Part shown: one piece after another, positions 43,696 through 52,769 of the stretch
Numbering within the stretch: position 1 is the first letter of the stretch
Layout of the letters: each line of letters starts with the position of its first letter
Assembly (NCBI GenBank): GCA_964625775.1
Contig: CAZVEH010000004.1
Coordinates: forward strand, 1 to 64,000
Length of the DNA stretch: 64,000 bases
Direction of reading: 5' to 3'
Source of the DNA: GCA-2786165 sp964625775
GTDB taxonomy: Bacteria; Pseudomonadota; Gammaproteobacteria; Legionellales; Legionellaceae
Translations under genes and position numbers: made by a program
The notes under the pieces: model-generated
The model's input: the letters and a program-made list of their open reading frames with translations, nothing else
What the model was told of the DNA's origin: nothing
Database searches by the model: none

Positions 43696-44787
43696 TTAAA
43701 CATTAAATAAAAAGTGCATCACATCGCCATCACACACAACATATGCTTTGCCTTCTAATCGCAATTTACCCGCTTCTTTGGCGCCCTGCTCCCCACCATG
43801 CGCCACAAAAGCATCAAAGGCCACGACTTCAGCTCGAATAAATCCTTTTTCAAAATCAGTATGAATCACACCTGCTGCTTGTGGCGCCGTGGCCCCTTTT
43901 TGAATGGTCCAGGCACGTACTTCTTTGACCCCGGCGGTGAAATAGGTTTGTAGACCTAATAGTTCATAACCGGCACGAATCACGCGATGTAACCCTGGTT
44001 CAGATAGCCCCAAGTCAGCCATAAACTCAGCACGATCTGCTTCATCTAATTCAACCAACTCTGCTTCCGTGGCTGCACATAGCGGCACAACCTTGGCATT
44101 TTCTTGCGCTGCCAATGCCATGACTTTGTCCAACAAGGGGTTCTGTTCATACCCATCATCAGACACGTTCGCAATATATAATACAGGCTTTGCAGTCAAT
44201 AAAAACAAGCGCTGAATCACAACAAGTTCTTCAGGACTCAATGCCATGGTACGTACTGGTAATCCTTGATCGAGTTGCTGCTTGATTTTTTGAAGGGTCT
44301 GCAACTCAAACTGCGCGTCTTTATTGCCACTTTTACCTAATTTATTGGCTTTCATCACCGCTTTATCTACCGTGTCCATATCGGCCAACGCCAATTCAGT
44401 ATTGATGACTTCAATATCATGTATAGGATCAACACGACCCGCCACATGAATCACATCGTGATGCTCGAAACATCGAACCACATGGGCAATGGCATCTGTT
44501 TCTCTAATATTCGCCAAAAACTGATTACCTAAGCCTTCTCCACTCGCAGCACCTTTTACCAAGCCTGCAATATCCACAAACTGCATCACAGCAGGTAGAA
44601 CTCGCTCAGGGTGTACAATATCCTGTAACGCTTTTAAGCGTGGATCAGGTACAGACACCACACCCACATTAGGTTCAATCGTACAAAAAGGGTAATTCGC
44701 AGCTTCAATTCCTGCTTGCGTTAATGCATTGAATAGCGTCGATTTACCCACATTAGGCAAACCAACTATGCCACATTGAAATCCCAT
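43696..44787 (-). CDS. ychF: Ribosome-binding ATPase YchF
   Basis: The 363-residue Obg-family protein prefers ATP. It starts MGFQCGIVGLPNVGKSTLFN with the P-loop, followed by DIAGLVKGA and a C-terminal TGS domain (about residues 275-363, with TYFTAGVKEVRAW and the FEKGFIRAEV and DGDVMHFLFNV end). It binds ribosomes and the proteasome-like partners known in other systems. pth lies immediately upstream, one base apart, the common pth-ychF pair. Confidence 0.97.
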   Translation of the reverse strand: MGFQCGIVGLPNVGKSTLFNALTQAGIEAANYPFCTIEPNVGVVSVPDPRLKALQDIVHPERVLPAVMQFVDIAGLVKGAASGEGLGNQFLANIRETDAIAHVVRCFEHHDVIHVAGRVDPIHDIEVINTELALADMDTVDKAVMKANKLGKSGNKDAQFELQTLQKIKQQLDQGLPVRTMALSPEELVVIQRLFLLTAKPVLYIANVSDDGYEQNPLLDKVMALAAQENAKVVPLCAATEAELVELDEADRAEFMADLGLSEPGLHRVIRAGYELLGLQTYFTAGVKEVRAWTIQKGATAPQAAGVIHTDFEKGFIRAEVVAFDAFVAHGGEQGAKEAGKLRLEGKAYVVCDGDVMHFLFNV

Positions 44788-44788
44788 A

Positions 44789-45367
44789 TCATTCCCCTGC
44801 TGTATGCAATTTGGTCATTGCAAGTGTTAAATTGCCGTTTAAAATAGTCGATATCTCGTTGGTAGCTCGTGATATTGCAGTCAATATTTTTTCTTTATCC
44901 GCTTGTGACGGTTTTGATAACACATAATCTGTCACCAAATCCCGGTGTCCAGGATGTCCAATACCAATCCGTAATCGATGAAAATCACGTGTATTCAGGT
45001 GCTGGATGATATCTCGTAGCCCATTGTGCCCACCATGGCCCCCTCCAGTTTTTAAACGAACATCACCTGCGGGCAAATCCAATTCATCGTGTACCACTAG
45101 AATTTCATGGGGCAAAATATCATAAAACTGACACACACTACGCACGCCTGCGCCACTCAGATTCATGAATGACAAAGGCATAAACAACATACTGTGTAGG
45201 TCGCCCAGATCGATTCTTACCCAATCTCCGCCCAATTTCTTATCCGATTTGAAGTGCACTTGCTGGTTGTGCGCCAAAGTCTCCACAAACCAAGCGCCGG
45301 CATTGTGCCGCGTTTGTGCGTAGGAAGGACCAGGATTGCGTAAGCCAACGATTATTTTAATGGACAT
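44789..45367 (-). CDS. pth: Peptidyl-tRNA hydrolase
   Basis: The 192-residue enzyme frees tRNA from dropped-off peptidyl-tRNA. Catalytic His21 is in QTRHNAGAWFVE; the RNPGPSYAQ loop, Asp in VVHDELDLPAG and GGHGGHNGLRD are canonical. It sits between rplY and ychF, the conserved arrangement rplY(ctc)-pth-ychF. Confidence 0.97.
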   Translation of the reverse strand: MSIKIIVGLRNPGPSYAQTRHNAGAWFVETLAHNQQVHFKSDKKLGGDWVRIDLGDLHSMLFMPLSFMNLSGAGVRSVCQFYDILPHEILVVHDELDLPAGDVRLKTGGGHGGHNGLRDIIQHLNTRDFHRLRIGIGHPGHRDLVTDYVLSKPSQADKEKILTAISRATNEISTILNGNLTLAMTKLHTAGE

Positions 45368-45386
45368 GGTTTATTCGTAAGAGTGA

Positions 45387-45414
45387 ATGTATTCCCGTTT
45401 AAACGGGAATACAT
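45387..45414. other. Perfect 28-bp palindrome between rplY and pth
   Basis: ATGTATTCCCGTTT is followed at once by its exact inverse AAACGGGAATACAT. It lies in the 78-base spacer between the rplY stop and the pth start. As RNA it would form a stem with a small TTTAAA-type loop; no T-run follows, so a simple terminator is unlikely. A protein-binding site or an RNA processing hairpin is possible. Confidence 0.6.
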
Positions 45415-45445
45415 AATGATTTCTAAGGTACAATTCGCCGAATGA

Positions 45446-46135
45446 TTATTCAGCTTGTTCTTCTTCAGAGGCTGAACTTGCACCAGATGCATCTTCTGCA
45501 TCAGCGCTTTCTTCTTTGCTTTCTTCTTCAGCTTCCAGAGCTTCTTCAACCAAAGCGGCTCTGCTGATGTGAACACCCACAACAGGATGATCATGATCGT
45601 CAGTAGGCGCAATTGCCAACTCTACCTTAGTAGGTAGTTTCAGATCCGATAAATGAATCACTTGATCTAATTCTAAGTGAGCCAAATCAACTTCGATGAA
45701 CTCAGGTAAGTGCTGAGCCTGACAACGAACTTCAACCTGAGACATGATATGATTTACCACACCGCCATCTCGATGACCAGGAGAGGCTTCATCATTGATG
45801 AAATGCAAAGGAACCATTTTCACCAACACATCTTTGGCAGATACGCGCTGAAAGTCCATATGTAAAATCACAGGTTTGTAGGGATGGCGTTGTAAATCTT
45901 TCAAAATAACTTGTTGATCTTTACCATCTACTTTCAAATGAAACACACTAGAGTAAATCGCTTCATTTTCTAAAGCTTTGTTCACTTTACTTTGAGCCAA
46001 AGACAATAGTTGTGGTTTTTTATCACTACCGTATACAATAGCAGGCACTAATTGTTCAAGACGACGTAGGCGGCGGCTCGCACCTTTCCCCTGTATCTCT
46101 CTTGTTTGCGCTTCAAGCGTAATCGTTGATGACAT
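45446..46135 (-). CDS. rplY: 50S ribosomal protein L25 (CTC form)
   Basis: The 229-residue L25/Ctc protein binds 5S rRNA. The N-terminal domain shows TREIQGKGASRRLRRLEQLVPAIVYG, with KPVILHMDFQRV; the C-terminal TL5-type domain has VPLHFINDEASPG. The last 30 residues are an acidic low-complexity tail (EEALEAEEESKEESADAED), common in this group. I choose ATG at 46135, with GGAG 6 bases upstream; TTG at 46147 opens the frame but overlaps that ribosome site. A terminator-like hairpin precedes the gene (46145-46197). Confidence 0.93.
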   Translation of the reverse strand: MSSTITLEAQTREIQGKGASRRLRRLEQLVPAIVYGSDKKPQLLSLAQSKVNKALENEAIYSSVFHLKVDGKDQQVILKDLQRHPYKPVILHMDFQRVSAKDVLVKMVPLHFINDEASPGHRDGGVVNHIMSQVEVRCQAQHLPEFIEVDLAHLELDQVIHLSDLKLPTKVELAIAPTDDHDHPVVGVHISRAALVEEALEAEEESKEESADAEDASGASSASEEEQAE

Positions 46136-46144
46136 CATGGACTC

Positions 46145-46197
46145 CAAAAAAATAAAAACGCGCTGAATCTTGCGACCAGACCAGCAAACTTAGCGCG
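46145..46197 (-). promoter_or_regulatory. Attenuator-like hairpin and U-run in the rplY leader
   Basis: On the minus strand CGCGCTAAGTTTGC pairs with GCAAGATTCAGCGCG as a long, slightly bulged stem. It is followed at once by TTTTTATTTTTTT and then the GGAG site of rplY. A -10-like TATACT lies upstream at 46200-46205. This is the structure of an intrinsic terminator placed inside a leader, so rplY may be controlled by attenuation, perhaps by its own product or by 5S rRNA balance. The control is inference. Confidence 0.6.
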
Positions 46198-46223
46198 TCA
46201 GTATACAATAAATAAAATACAAC

Positions 46224-46252
46224 TTGAAGTAAGAATTGAAATTTAATAGAAT
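46224..46252 (+). promoter_or_regulatory. Sigma70 promoter for rplU-rpmA-obgE
   Basis: TTGAAG (46224-46229) and TAGAAT (46247-46252) are separated by 17 bases, 45 bases before the rplU start. A small inverted repeat (TGGCA and TGCCA, 46254-46271) lies in the leader. Confidence 0.65.
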
Positions 46253-46296
46253 ATGGCACTTTGCTATGCCAATTTGGCGACTTGGAGATATAAGTT

Positions 46297-46608
46297 ATGT
46301 ATGCGGTAATCAAAACCGGCGGTAAACAATACCGCGTCAAAGAAGGTGATGTTCTTAAAATCGAACAACTTCCTTTTGATCTTGGACACGTCATCGATTT
46401 CACTGAGGTCTTAATGATGACCAAAGGCGATCAAACAACTTTTGGTACCCCCTTTATTGACAAAGCCTCGGTCAAAGCCGAAGTCATAGCACAAGGTCGT
46501 CATAAAAAAATCAAAATCATCAAATTCCGTCGACGCAAACACCATATGAAACACATGGGACATCGACAAAATTTTACTGAAATCAAAATCACCGCAATCG
46601 GTAAATAA
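46297..46608 (+). CDS. rplU: 50S ribosomal protein L21
   Basis: The 103-residue protein is canonical L21: MYAVIKTGGKQYRVKEGDVL at the start, and KFRRRKHHMKHMGHRQNFTE with KITAI at the end. It binds 23S rRNA domain I. First gene of rplU-rpmA-obgE. Confidence 0.98.
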   Translation: MYAVIKTGGKQYRVKEGDVLKIEQLPFDLGHVIDFTEVLMMTKGDQTTFGTPFIDKASVKAEVIAQGRHKKIKIIKFRRRKHHMKHMGHRQNFTEIKITAIGK

Positions 46609-46622
46609 GAGGATAATACGAA

Positions 46623-46892
46623 ATGGCAACGAAAAAAGCGGGTGGTAGTACCCGAAATGGTCGCGACTCGAAACCTAAGTACCTAGGCGTCAAACGCTCT
46701 GATGGGCAATTGGTTCAAGCAGGTGAAATTCTAGTTAGACAGCGTGGCACACGCTTTCACGCAGGCAATGGCGTTGGTTTAGGCCGTGATCACACGTTGT
46801 ATGCATTGGTCACTGGCTTAGTGAAGTTTGTCACCAAAGGCTCGTTGAATCGCAAATTTGTCGCAGTTGTCCCGGCTACTGTTACTGAATGA
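46623..46892 (+). CDS. rpmA: 50S ribosomal protein L27
   Basis: The 89-residue protein begins MATKKAGGSTRNGRDS, the conserved N-terminal arm that reaches the peptidyl-transferase centre, and continues with KYLGVKRSDGQLVQAGEI and RQRGTRFHAG. Its stop overlaps the obgE start (ATGA at 46889-46892). Confidence 0.98.
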   Translation: MATKKAGGSTRNGRDSKPKYLGVKRSDGQLVQAGEILVRQRGTRFHAGNGVGLGRDHTLYALVTGLVKFVTKGSLNRKFVAVVPATVTE

Positions 46893-47914
46893 AATTTGTT
46901 GATGAAGCCGTCATCAAAATCGAAGCAGGCAATGGCGGCCACGGCTGCCTAAGCTTTAGACGCGAAAAATTCATCCCCCGTGGCGGACCTGACGGTGGCG
47001 ACGGTGGTGATGGCGGTTCAGTGTATCTTGTAGGCAATACTGACTTAAATACCTTGATTGATTTTCGTTATCAACGTCACTTCAAAGCAGACAATGGCCA
47101 ATCCGGTATGGGATCCAACTGTACTGGGAAAAAAGGTGATGATCTGTATATTCAAGTTCCTATTGGCACCCTAGCTTTCGATATTGATACTGGCGAACAA
47201 TTGGCTGATATTCGAGAACCCAATGTACCTGTTTTGGTCGCCCAAGGTGGTTTCCATGGACTGGGTAACACACGTTATAAAAGTAGCATCAATCGTACTC
47301 CGCGCCAAACCTCTCAAGGTAGCTTAGGCGAAGCTCGACATGTACGCATGGAACTACGAGTTTTAGCGGACGTGGGATTGCTGGGCTTGCCCAATGCCGG
47401 CAAATCCACCTTGATCAGGGCCGTCAGTGCCGCAAAACCCAAAGTTGCAGACTATCCTTTCACCACTTTACATCCCAATTTAGGTGTAGTCCGTGTTGGT
47501 TCGCATAAAAGTTTCGTCATGGCAGATATCCCAGGTTTGATCGAAGGCGCATCGACTGGTGCTGGCCTTGGTCATCGTTTTTTGAAACATTTGAACAGAA
47601 CTTGTGTTTTATTGCACATTGTCGATGTAGCTCCCCTGGATGATTCAGATCCTGTTGCATCAGCGCAGATTATCATTCAAGAATTGGCAGCTTATAACAT
47701 CGAGTTATTAAACAAACCTCGATGGTTGGTTCTCAATAAAATCGATATGGTTCCGGAGTCTGAACGAGAAACCTTGATCCAACATATTACATCTCAATTA
47801 AATTGGACTGACCGCGTATTCACTATCTCCGCAATCAGCGCGCAAGGCACTCAAACTTTGTGTTATGCATTGATGGAATTAATTGATGAGCTCAAGCAAC
47901 AACCTCCAGCGTAG
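46889..47914 (+). CDS. obgE: Obg GTPase
   Basis: The 341-residue GTPase acts in 50S assembly and stress control. The glycine-rich Obg fold covers about 1-158 (GGHGCLSFRREKFIPRGGPD, GGDGGDGGSVY), the G domain about 160-330 with the P-loop LLGLPNAGKST, DIPGLIEGAS and NKIDMV. The C-terminal acidic tail of E. coli ObgE is missing, as in many relatives. Third gene of the operon. Confidence 0.97.
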   Translation: MKFVDEAVIKIEAGNGGHGCLSFRREKFIPRGGPDGGDGGDGGSVYLVGNTDLNTLIDFRYQRHFKADNGQSGMGSNCTGKKGDDLYIQVPIGTLAFDIDTGEQLADIREPNVPVLVAQGGFHGLGNTRYKSSINRTPRQTSQGSLGEARHVRMELRVLADVGLLGLPNAGKSTLIRAVSAAKPKVADYPFTTLHPNLGVVRVGSHKSFVMADIPGLIEGASTGAGLGHRFLKHLNRTCVLLHIVDVAPLDDSDPVASAQIIIQELAAYNIELLNKPRWLVLNKIDMVPESERETLIQHITSQLNWTDRVFTISAISAQGTQTLCYALMELIDELKQQPPA

Positions 47915-47961
47915 GTTAGGCCTTTTGGCCCAACTGCTTGCTCATAAGACGCAAAATGAAA

Positions 47962-48529
47962 GTAACTACTCAGGTACCCCCATCGCCTACGCCCCTCGAC
48001 TTGTTCGAGGGGTCCAGGAGTTAAGGCACGAATTTAATTAGCTCGGTCGAATGATAAATAAGACGAGGCATTTGATTAGAAAAAACGCTTTGAATGACTT
48101 CAAAAATATGTCGTTGTTGCTTTCGCATGGTTGATATAAATCCACGTATTCGTCCAAATTCCCTAGCACCGTGGATAGACCGAAATCCACCCGATATTTT
48201 TTGTTTGCATTTCATCATACGTAAATCTTGTTCTGCTTGAATCCATCATTCGATGGGGGTTTAAAGCTATTCTTGCTATTTTTATTTAATCTGTTCTCAA
48301 GTTCTTTTATACGTGTTTCAAGGCGTGCTATTTGAGCAGCTTGAGCCGCAATAATCTCGAGTAAAGACTCAATGGTCGGTGTTGATAGTGTCATCCCAGT
48401 ATTTGATCATATTTGTATGATTTTTCAAGTGCTTTCGAAAATTAAATCAGTAGCTCGTTCCGTGCCTTAACGCCTGGACCCCTCGAACAAGTCGAGGGGC
48501 GTAGGCGATGGGGGTTCCTGAGTAGTTAC
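47962..48529. mobile_element. IS66 deletion derivative with 69-bp inverted repeats and 8-bp target duplication
   Basis: The ends (47962-48030 and 48461-48529) are inverted copies with two mismatches, beginning GTAACTACTCAGG. AAATGAAA flanks the element directly at 47954-47961 and 48530-48537. An 8-bp duplication and GTAA termini are typical of IS66. Inside lies a broken IS66 transposase gene. Each end also contains an internal hairpin CCCCTCGA...TCGAGGGG. The element cannot move by itself but could be moved by a related IS66. Confidence 0.9.
48021..48394 (-). pseudogene. IS66 transposase remnant (N- and C-terminal pieces)
   Basis: The N-terminal piece starts at 48394 with a leucine-rich coiled coil (IARLETRIKELENRL) and NKNSKNSFKPPSNDG, the classic IS66 transposase start. 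After that motif the frame shifts by one base and continues as AEQDLRMMKCKQKISGGFRS then IRGFISTMRKQ, the IS66 C-terminal segment. The whole DDE catalytic core between is deleted. The first frame ends at 48215 and the second at 48021. Confidence 0.85.
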
Positions 48530-48544
48530 AAATGAAATTCTATC

Positions 48545-48712
48545 TTAAAACCCACCCAGTACCGTTTTAAACTCTTCCGCAGTAAGATTGATTAGAGGAT
48601 GCGAAGCGAAGTTTACAATAGGGTCAATGAGGGTTCGAAAGTGTTCTCTCAAAAATGCAAATAAACACAGTGCTGTCTGGTGCGGGTGAGTAATAGTTAT
48701 ATTGTTGAGCAT
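48545..48712 (-). CDS. Possible 55-residue protein, weak
   Basis: A 55-codon frame from ATG 48712 has a plausible composition (MLNNITITHPHQTALCLFAF to LINLTAEEFKTVLGGF) but no ribosome site and no recognised family. A palindrome GGGCCTAAAGGCCC precedes it. It may be a gene remnant or chance. I list it only to cover the interval. Confidence 0.2.
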   Translation of the reverse strand: MLNNITITHPHQTALCLFAFLREHFRTLIDPIVNFASHPLINLTAEEFKTVLGGF

Positions 48713-48807
48713 GAGTTGGGCCTAAAGGCCCAACCAACTTCCCGCGGACAAACCACAGGAAGCTGGGATCTGGATCTCAATGTATCCTAGTGCTTTTGTG
48801 AGGGTGA

Positions 48808-49053
48808 TTACTCAGCTGCAGGTGCAGCTGCGTCATCGTTGTTGCTAGCAGACGAATCATCACTGCCAGTCACTTCATCAGAAGAGCCAGATGTATCAGA
48901 AGCAGCAGGTGTTGCTTCTTGTTTTTGAGCGTCGTTATTTTCAACAGCTACTTCAGAAGTAGTCGTTTCAGGTTTTGGAGGCGTAGATTCACCACATGCA
49001 CCTAAAGCCAAAGTCATTACACCAGCCAATGCTAACATTACTAAACGATTCAT
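48808..49053 (-). CDS. Small acidic lipoprotein
   Basis: The 81-residue product has a lipoprotein signal (MNRLVMLALAGVMTLALGAC, lipobox LGAC, lipidated Cys20). The rest is low-complexity, rich in Ser, Asp, Glu, Ala and Thr and without fixed fold. CGGAGATCGGT lies just before the ATG. Its function is unknown; acidic disordered lipoproteins of this kind may line the periplasmic side of the outer membrane. Confidence 0.75.
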   Translation of the reverse strand: MNRLVMLALAGVMTLALGACGESTPPKPETTTSEVAVENNDAQKQEATPAASDTSGSSDEVTGSDDSSASNNDDAAAPAAE

Positions 49054-49345
49054 ACCGATCTCCGTTGTTGTTTTTATATTCGATTACTGCGTTATTTGGA
49101 AAAATAATCAGTAGTATTTCCGCTAAGCATTAGGTTAATGCAATAGCAACCATAAGTCTAGCAAAAATTTTATCAAAAAATGCAACAATATGCTATCTTT
49201 GCTCACTAGAACGTGAGATTTCGTTGTAATATGTTACGCTACCTTGAGCTTATTGTAATTTTCTAATCATTCATCTACAATCACAGCCCAATAACCTTTC
49301 ATATGGTGCAAAACTTTGTCGCAAATATCTGATGATCTCACACCT

Positions 49346-52174
49346 ATGATTCGTATTCGTGGTGCCAGAACCCATAACTTGAAATCCATTCATGTGGATA
49401 TCCCCCGCTCAAAACTTACGGTGATCACAGGATTGTCAGGTTCTGGCAAATCTTCCTTAGCCTTTGACACGTTATATGCAGAAGGACAAAGGAGATACGT
49501 GGAATCTTTGTCTGCCTACGCACGTCAGTTTCTATCTATGATGGATAAGCCAGATGTCGATTCGATAGAAGGATTATCTCCAGCGATTTCGATTGAGCAA
49601 AAAGCAACCTCCCATAACCCACGATCCACTGTGGGTACCATCACTGAAATCTATGATTATTTGCGGCTACTGTTTGCGCGGGTAGGCGAGCCTCGCTGTC
49701 CACAACATGGTATCCATTTACAAGCAAAAACCATCAGTCAAATGGTCGATGAAGTATTGGCTTTGCCGCAAGACAGTCGCGCCATGATACTCGCACCCGT
49801 GGTACGCGAACGCAAAGGAGAACATGTGCAATTGCTGCAGCAATTGCAAGCCAAAGGATATGTGCGCGCCCGCATCAATGGTGAGATTTGCGAATTGGAT
49901 GATCCTCCTAAATTGGCTTTGCGTAAAAAACATACCATCGAAGTGGTGGTGGATCGTTTTAAAATCCGCCCCGATTTAGCACAACGCCTCAGCGAATCTT
50001 TTGAAAATGCTTTGAATTTGGCGGAAGGATTGGTGAGCGTTGCTTCTTTAGATGATGCATTTCCCGAGCAAGTGTTTTCATCTAAATTTGCATGCATGGC
50101 ATGCGGTTATAGCTTAAGCGAACTCGAGCCACGCTTATTTTCTTTTAATAATCCGGTTGGTGCTTGTCCCGAATGCGACGGATTGGGTGTTGATCACTAT
50201 TTTGACCCGGATCGTGTGATACATGATCCACAGCTTAGCTTAGCAGACGGCGCCATTCGCGGTTGGGACAAGAAAACGTTTTATTATTTTGCTATTTTAG
50301 AAGCATTGGCCAAGCACTATCGTTTTTCGGTGGATATCCCTTTTGCCGAATTACCAACTTCGATTCAAAATGTGATTTTATATGGCTCTGGCCAAGAGAT
50401 CATTACAATCCACTACCATCACGGCACTCACTCCCGAACCACCACTAAAAAACAACCTTTTGAAGGTGTCATCCCCAATATGGAGCGTCGATATCGCGAC
50501 TCTGAATCCTCCATGGTGCGTGATGACCTATCCTCATATTTATCCAACCGGCCTTGCACATCTTGCCATGGCGCACGCTTACGAGAATCAGCCCGACACG
50601 TTTTTTTAGCAGATAAAACGCTCAGTGACATCGCCAATCTTCCGATTGATGACTGTTACGCATTTTTCAAACAACTCAATTTACCGGGCTATCGTGGTGA
50701 AATTGCAAGCAAAATTAACAAAGAAATCGTAGCGCGTTTGGGATTTTTAGTCGATGTTGGACTGGATTACTTATCGTTGTCGCGCAGCGCTGAAACCTTA
50801 TCCGGAGGCGAAGCCCAACGGATTCGCCTGGCCAGTCAAATTGGTTCAGGTTTGGTCGGAGTGATGTATATTTTGGATGAACCCTCGATTGGGTTGCATC
50901 AGCGTGATAATGAACGGTTATTAGGTACACTCATCCATCTACGCGATTTAGGAAATACCGTGATTGTGGTTGAGCATGATGAAGAGGCCATTCGTGCTGC
51001 TGATTTTGTGTTGGACATTGGTCCTGGTGCCGGCGTTCATGGAGGAGAAATTGTTGCCTCCGGCCGCCCTGAAGATATTATGCGTCACCCTTCGTCCTCA
51101 ACCGGTCGTTATCTGGCTGGCATCGACTCCATACCCGTCCCCGCAGAACGCACCCCCATACGTCCTGATTATAGTATTCGTATGGAAGGCGTGCAGTGTC
51201 ATAATTTACACGACATCAGCGTGAGTATTCCATTAGGCCTGATGACCTGTGTCACCGGTGTCTCGGGCTCTGGAAAATCTAGCTTGATCAATGATAGTTT
51301 ATATCCGCAGGCCGCCAATGCCTTAAATCGTGCCAAACTTCGCAGCGTCGCCACTATGACAGCTATTCATGGCTTGGAACAATGTGCTTCCGTCATAGAC
51401 ATCGATCAGAGCCCTATTGGCCGGACACCGCGCTCTAACCCAGCAACTTATACGGGTTTATTTACGCCAATCCGAGAATTATTCTCCAATACGCCAGAAT
51501 CGCGTGCGCGCGGCTATTCCCCTGGACGGTTTAGTTTTAACGTTCGTGGAGGACGGTGTGAAGCCTGCCAAGGCGATGGATTGATCAAAGTAGAAATGCA
51601 TTTTCTACCTGATATTTATGTGATCTGTGACATATGCCAGGGCAAACGATACAACAGGGAAACCCTAGAAATTCAATACAAAGGCAAATCCATCCATGAA
51701 GTCCTCAACATGACCGTAGAAGACGCGCGGCAATTTTTTGATGCGGTACCCGTGATTGCACGCAAATGCCAAACGATGATGGATGTTGGGTTGTCTTATA
51801 TTCGCCTGGGGCAAAGCGCAACCACCTTATCTGGCGGTGAGGCTCAACGGATCAAGTTGGCGAAAGAGTTATCCAAACGTGGCACTGGAACCACCCTATA
51901 TATTCTGGATGAACCCACGACCGGCTTACATTTTCACGACATCAAATTGCTTTTATCGGTTTTAATGAGATTACGTGATCAGGGTAATACGGTCATCATC
52001 ATTGAACATAATCTGGATGTGATCAAATGTGCCGATTGGGTGATTGACCTGGGTCCAGAAGGCGGCCACCGCGGAGGCCAAATTCTAGCTGCAGGTACCC
52101 CTGAAGAGATAGCACAACACCCCTCCTCGCATACCGGTCGTTTTTTGAAAAAATTGTTAGGGTGCGCTTACTGA
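49346..52174 (+). CDS. uvrA: UvrABC system protein A
   Basis: The 942-residue damage sensor of nucleotide-excision repair is complete. The first ATPase shows GLSGSGKSSLAFDTLYAEGQ, the second GVSGSGKSSLINDSLY; signature loops LSGGEAQRIRLA and LSGGEAQRIKLAKEL each precede an ABC Walker B (YILDEPS and YILDEPTTG). Zinc fingers are CMACGY...CPECDG and CEACQGDG...CDIC. E. coli UvrA has 940 residues and starts similarly, so I choose ATG at 49346; a TTG at 49316 adds ten residues. No SOS box is evident. Confidence 0.95.
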   Translation: MIRIRGARTHNLKSIHVDIPRSKLTVITGLSGSGKSSLAFDTLYAEGQRRYVESLSAYARQFLSMMDKPDVDSIEGLSPAISIEQKATSHNPRSTVGTITEIYDYLRLLFARVGEPRCPQHGIHLQAKTISQMVDEVLALPQDSRAMILAPVVRERKGEHVQLLQQLQAKGYVRARINGEICELDDPPKLALRKKHTIEVVVDRFKIRPDLAQRLSESFENALNLAEGLVSVASLDDAFPEQVFSSKFACMACGYSLSELEPRLFSFNNPVGACPECDGLGVDHYFDPDRVIHDPQLSLADGAIRGWDKKTFYYFAILEALAKHYRFSVDIPFAELPTSIQNVILYGSGQEIITIHYHHGTHSRTTTKKQPFEGVIPNMERRYRDSESSMVRDDLSSYLSNRPCTSCHGARLRESARHVFLADKTLSDIANLPIDDCYAFFKQLNLPGYRGEIASKINKEIVARLGFLVDVGLDYLSLSRSAETLSGGEAQRIRLASQIGSGLVGVMYILDEPSIGLHQRDNERLLGTLIHLRDLGNTVIVVEHDEEAIRAADFVLDIGPGAGVHGGEIVASGRPEDIMRHPSSSTGRYLAGIDSIPVPAERTPIRPDYSIRMEGVQCHNLHDISVSIPLGLMTCVTGVSGSGKSSLINDSLYPQAANALNRAKLRSVATMTAIHGLEQCASVIDIDQSPIGRTPRSNPATYTGLFTPIRELFSNTPESRARGYSPGRFSFNVRGGRCEACQGDGLIKVEMHFLPDIYVICDICQGKRYNRETLEIQYKGKSIHEVLNMTVEDARQFFDAVPVIARKCQTMMDVGLSYIRLGQSATTLSGGEAQRIKLAKELSKRGTGTTLYILDEPTTGLHFHDIKLLLSVLMRLRDQGNTVIIIEHNLDVIKCADWVIDLGPEGGHRGGQILAAGTPEEIAQHPSSHTGRFLKKLLGCAY

Positions 52175-52274
52175 TGATATGCGTTCGACTCTTATTTAGG
52201 GGATTAAATTAAGTTGTGATTACCCTGGGAATAAACATGGATGTGCCATATTTCGCCTGCAATAGTTTTTATGA

Positions 52275-52628
52275 TCACGGGCATGTATCTACCTGGCACA
52301 CGCAAGTGCTCTTACTTGGGTCGGTATTCACATGGCACATCCAGGCGCCGGCATCGGCTATCTCATCATAGTCGTTGTTTGGCGACCGCCTCCAGCAACT
52401 ACATCTACCTGCATGCGAGTGGCCGTATACGCCTTCGTGATTAAGGTCTCCATGAGTATATACCGAACAACCCTTCTCTTTACCATCGGAGCAACGTAGA
52501 GACGGTCCGTCAGAGGCAATAGCGCCAGTTGAAAGACAAATAGAGAGATATAAAATAGTCGTTGATAGTTTGGTAGTCTTAACAGCGTATCTCGGCTTTG
52601 TCTTCGAATCTATACATGCTTCTTTCAT
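52275..52628 (-). CDS. Small cysteine-rich secreted protein
   Basis: The 117-residue product has a cationic N-terminus and a hydrophobic export segment (STTILYLSICLSTGAIAS). The mature part is dense in Cys (LRCSDG, GCSVYTH, GRCSCWRR, WMCHVN, STCVCQVDTC), about nine in 75 residues, suggesting several disulphides. HGDLNHEGVYGHSHAGRCSC may also bind metal through its His residues. The start has AAGGAAAGG upstream. No family is recognised. It lies alone between uvrA and the glycyl-tRNA synthetase gene. Confidence 0.65.
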   Translation of the reverse strand: MKEACIDSKTKPRYAVKTTKLSTTILYLSICLSTGAIASDGPSLRCSDGKEKGCSVYTHGDLNHEGVYGHSHAGRCSCWRRSPNNDYDEIADAGAWMCHVNTDPSKSTCVCQVDTCP

Positions 52629-52769
52629 GATACCTTTCCTTAGTTAACCAAAATTTGGCCTATGTGGCGGCTAATTGTCAACGCCATGTATTTCATCACA
52701 CAACACGAATCATTCATCCAATCTCTCCTCCGCTTCAGGTCAGCTTGTGGAGGAAAAAATCCATTTCTT

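Noticed and set aside
48715..48734. GGGCCTAAAGGCCC palindrome as terminator
   Set aside because: No T-run follows on either strand; a similar GGCCTTTTGGCCC lies after obgE, so it may be a small repeat, but evidence is thin.
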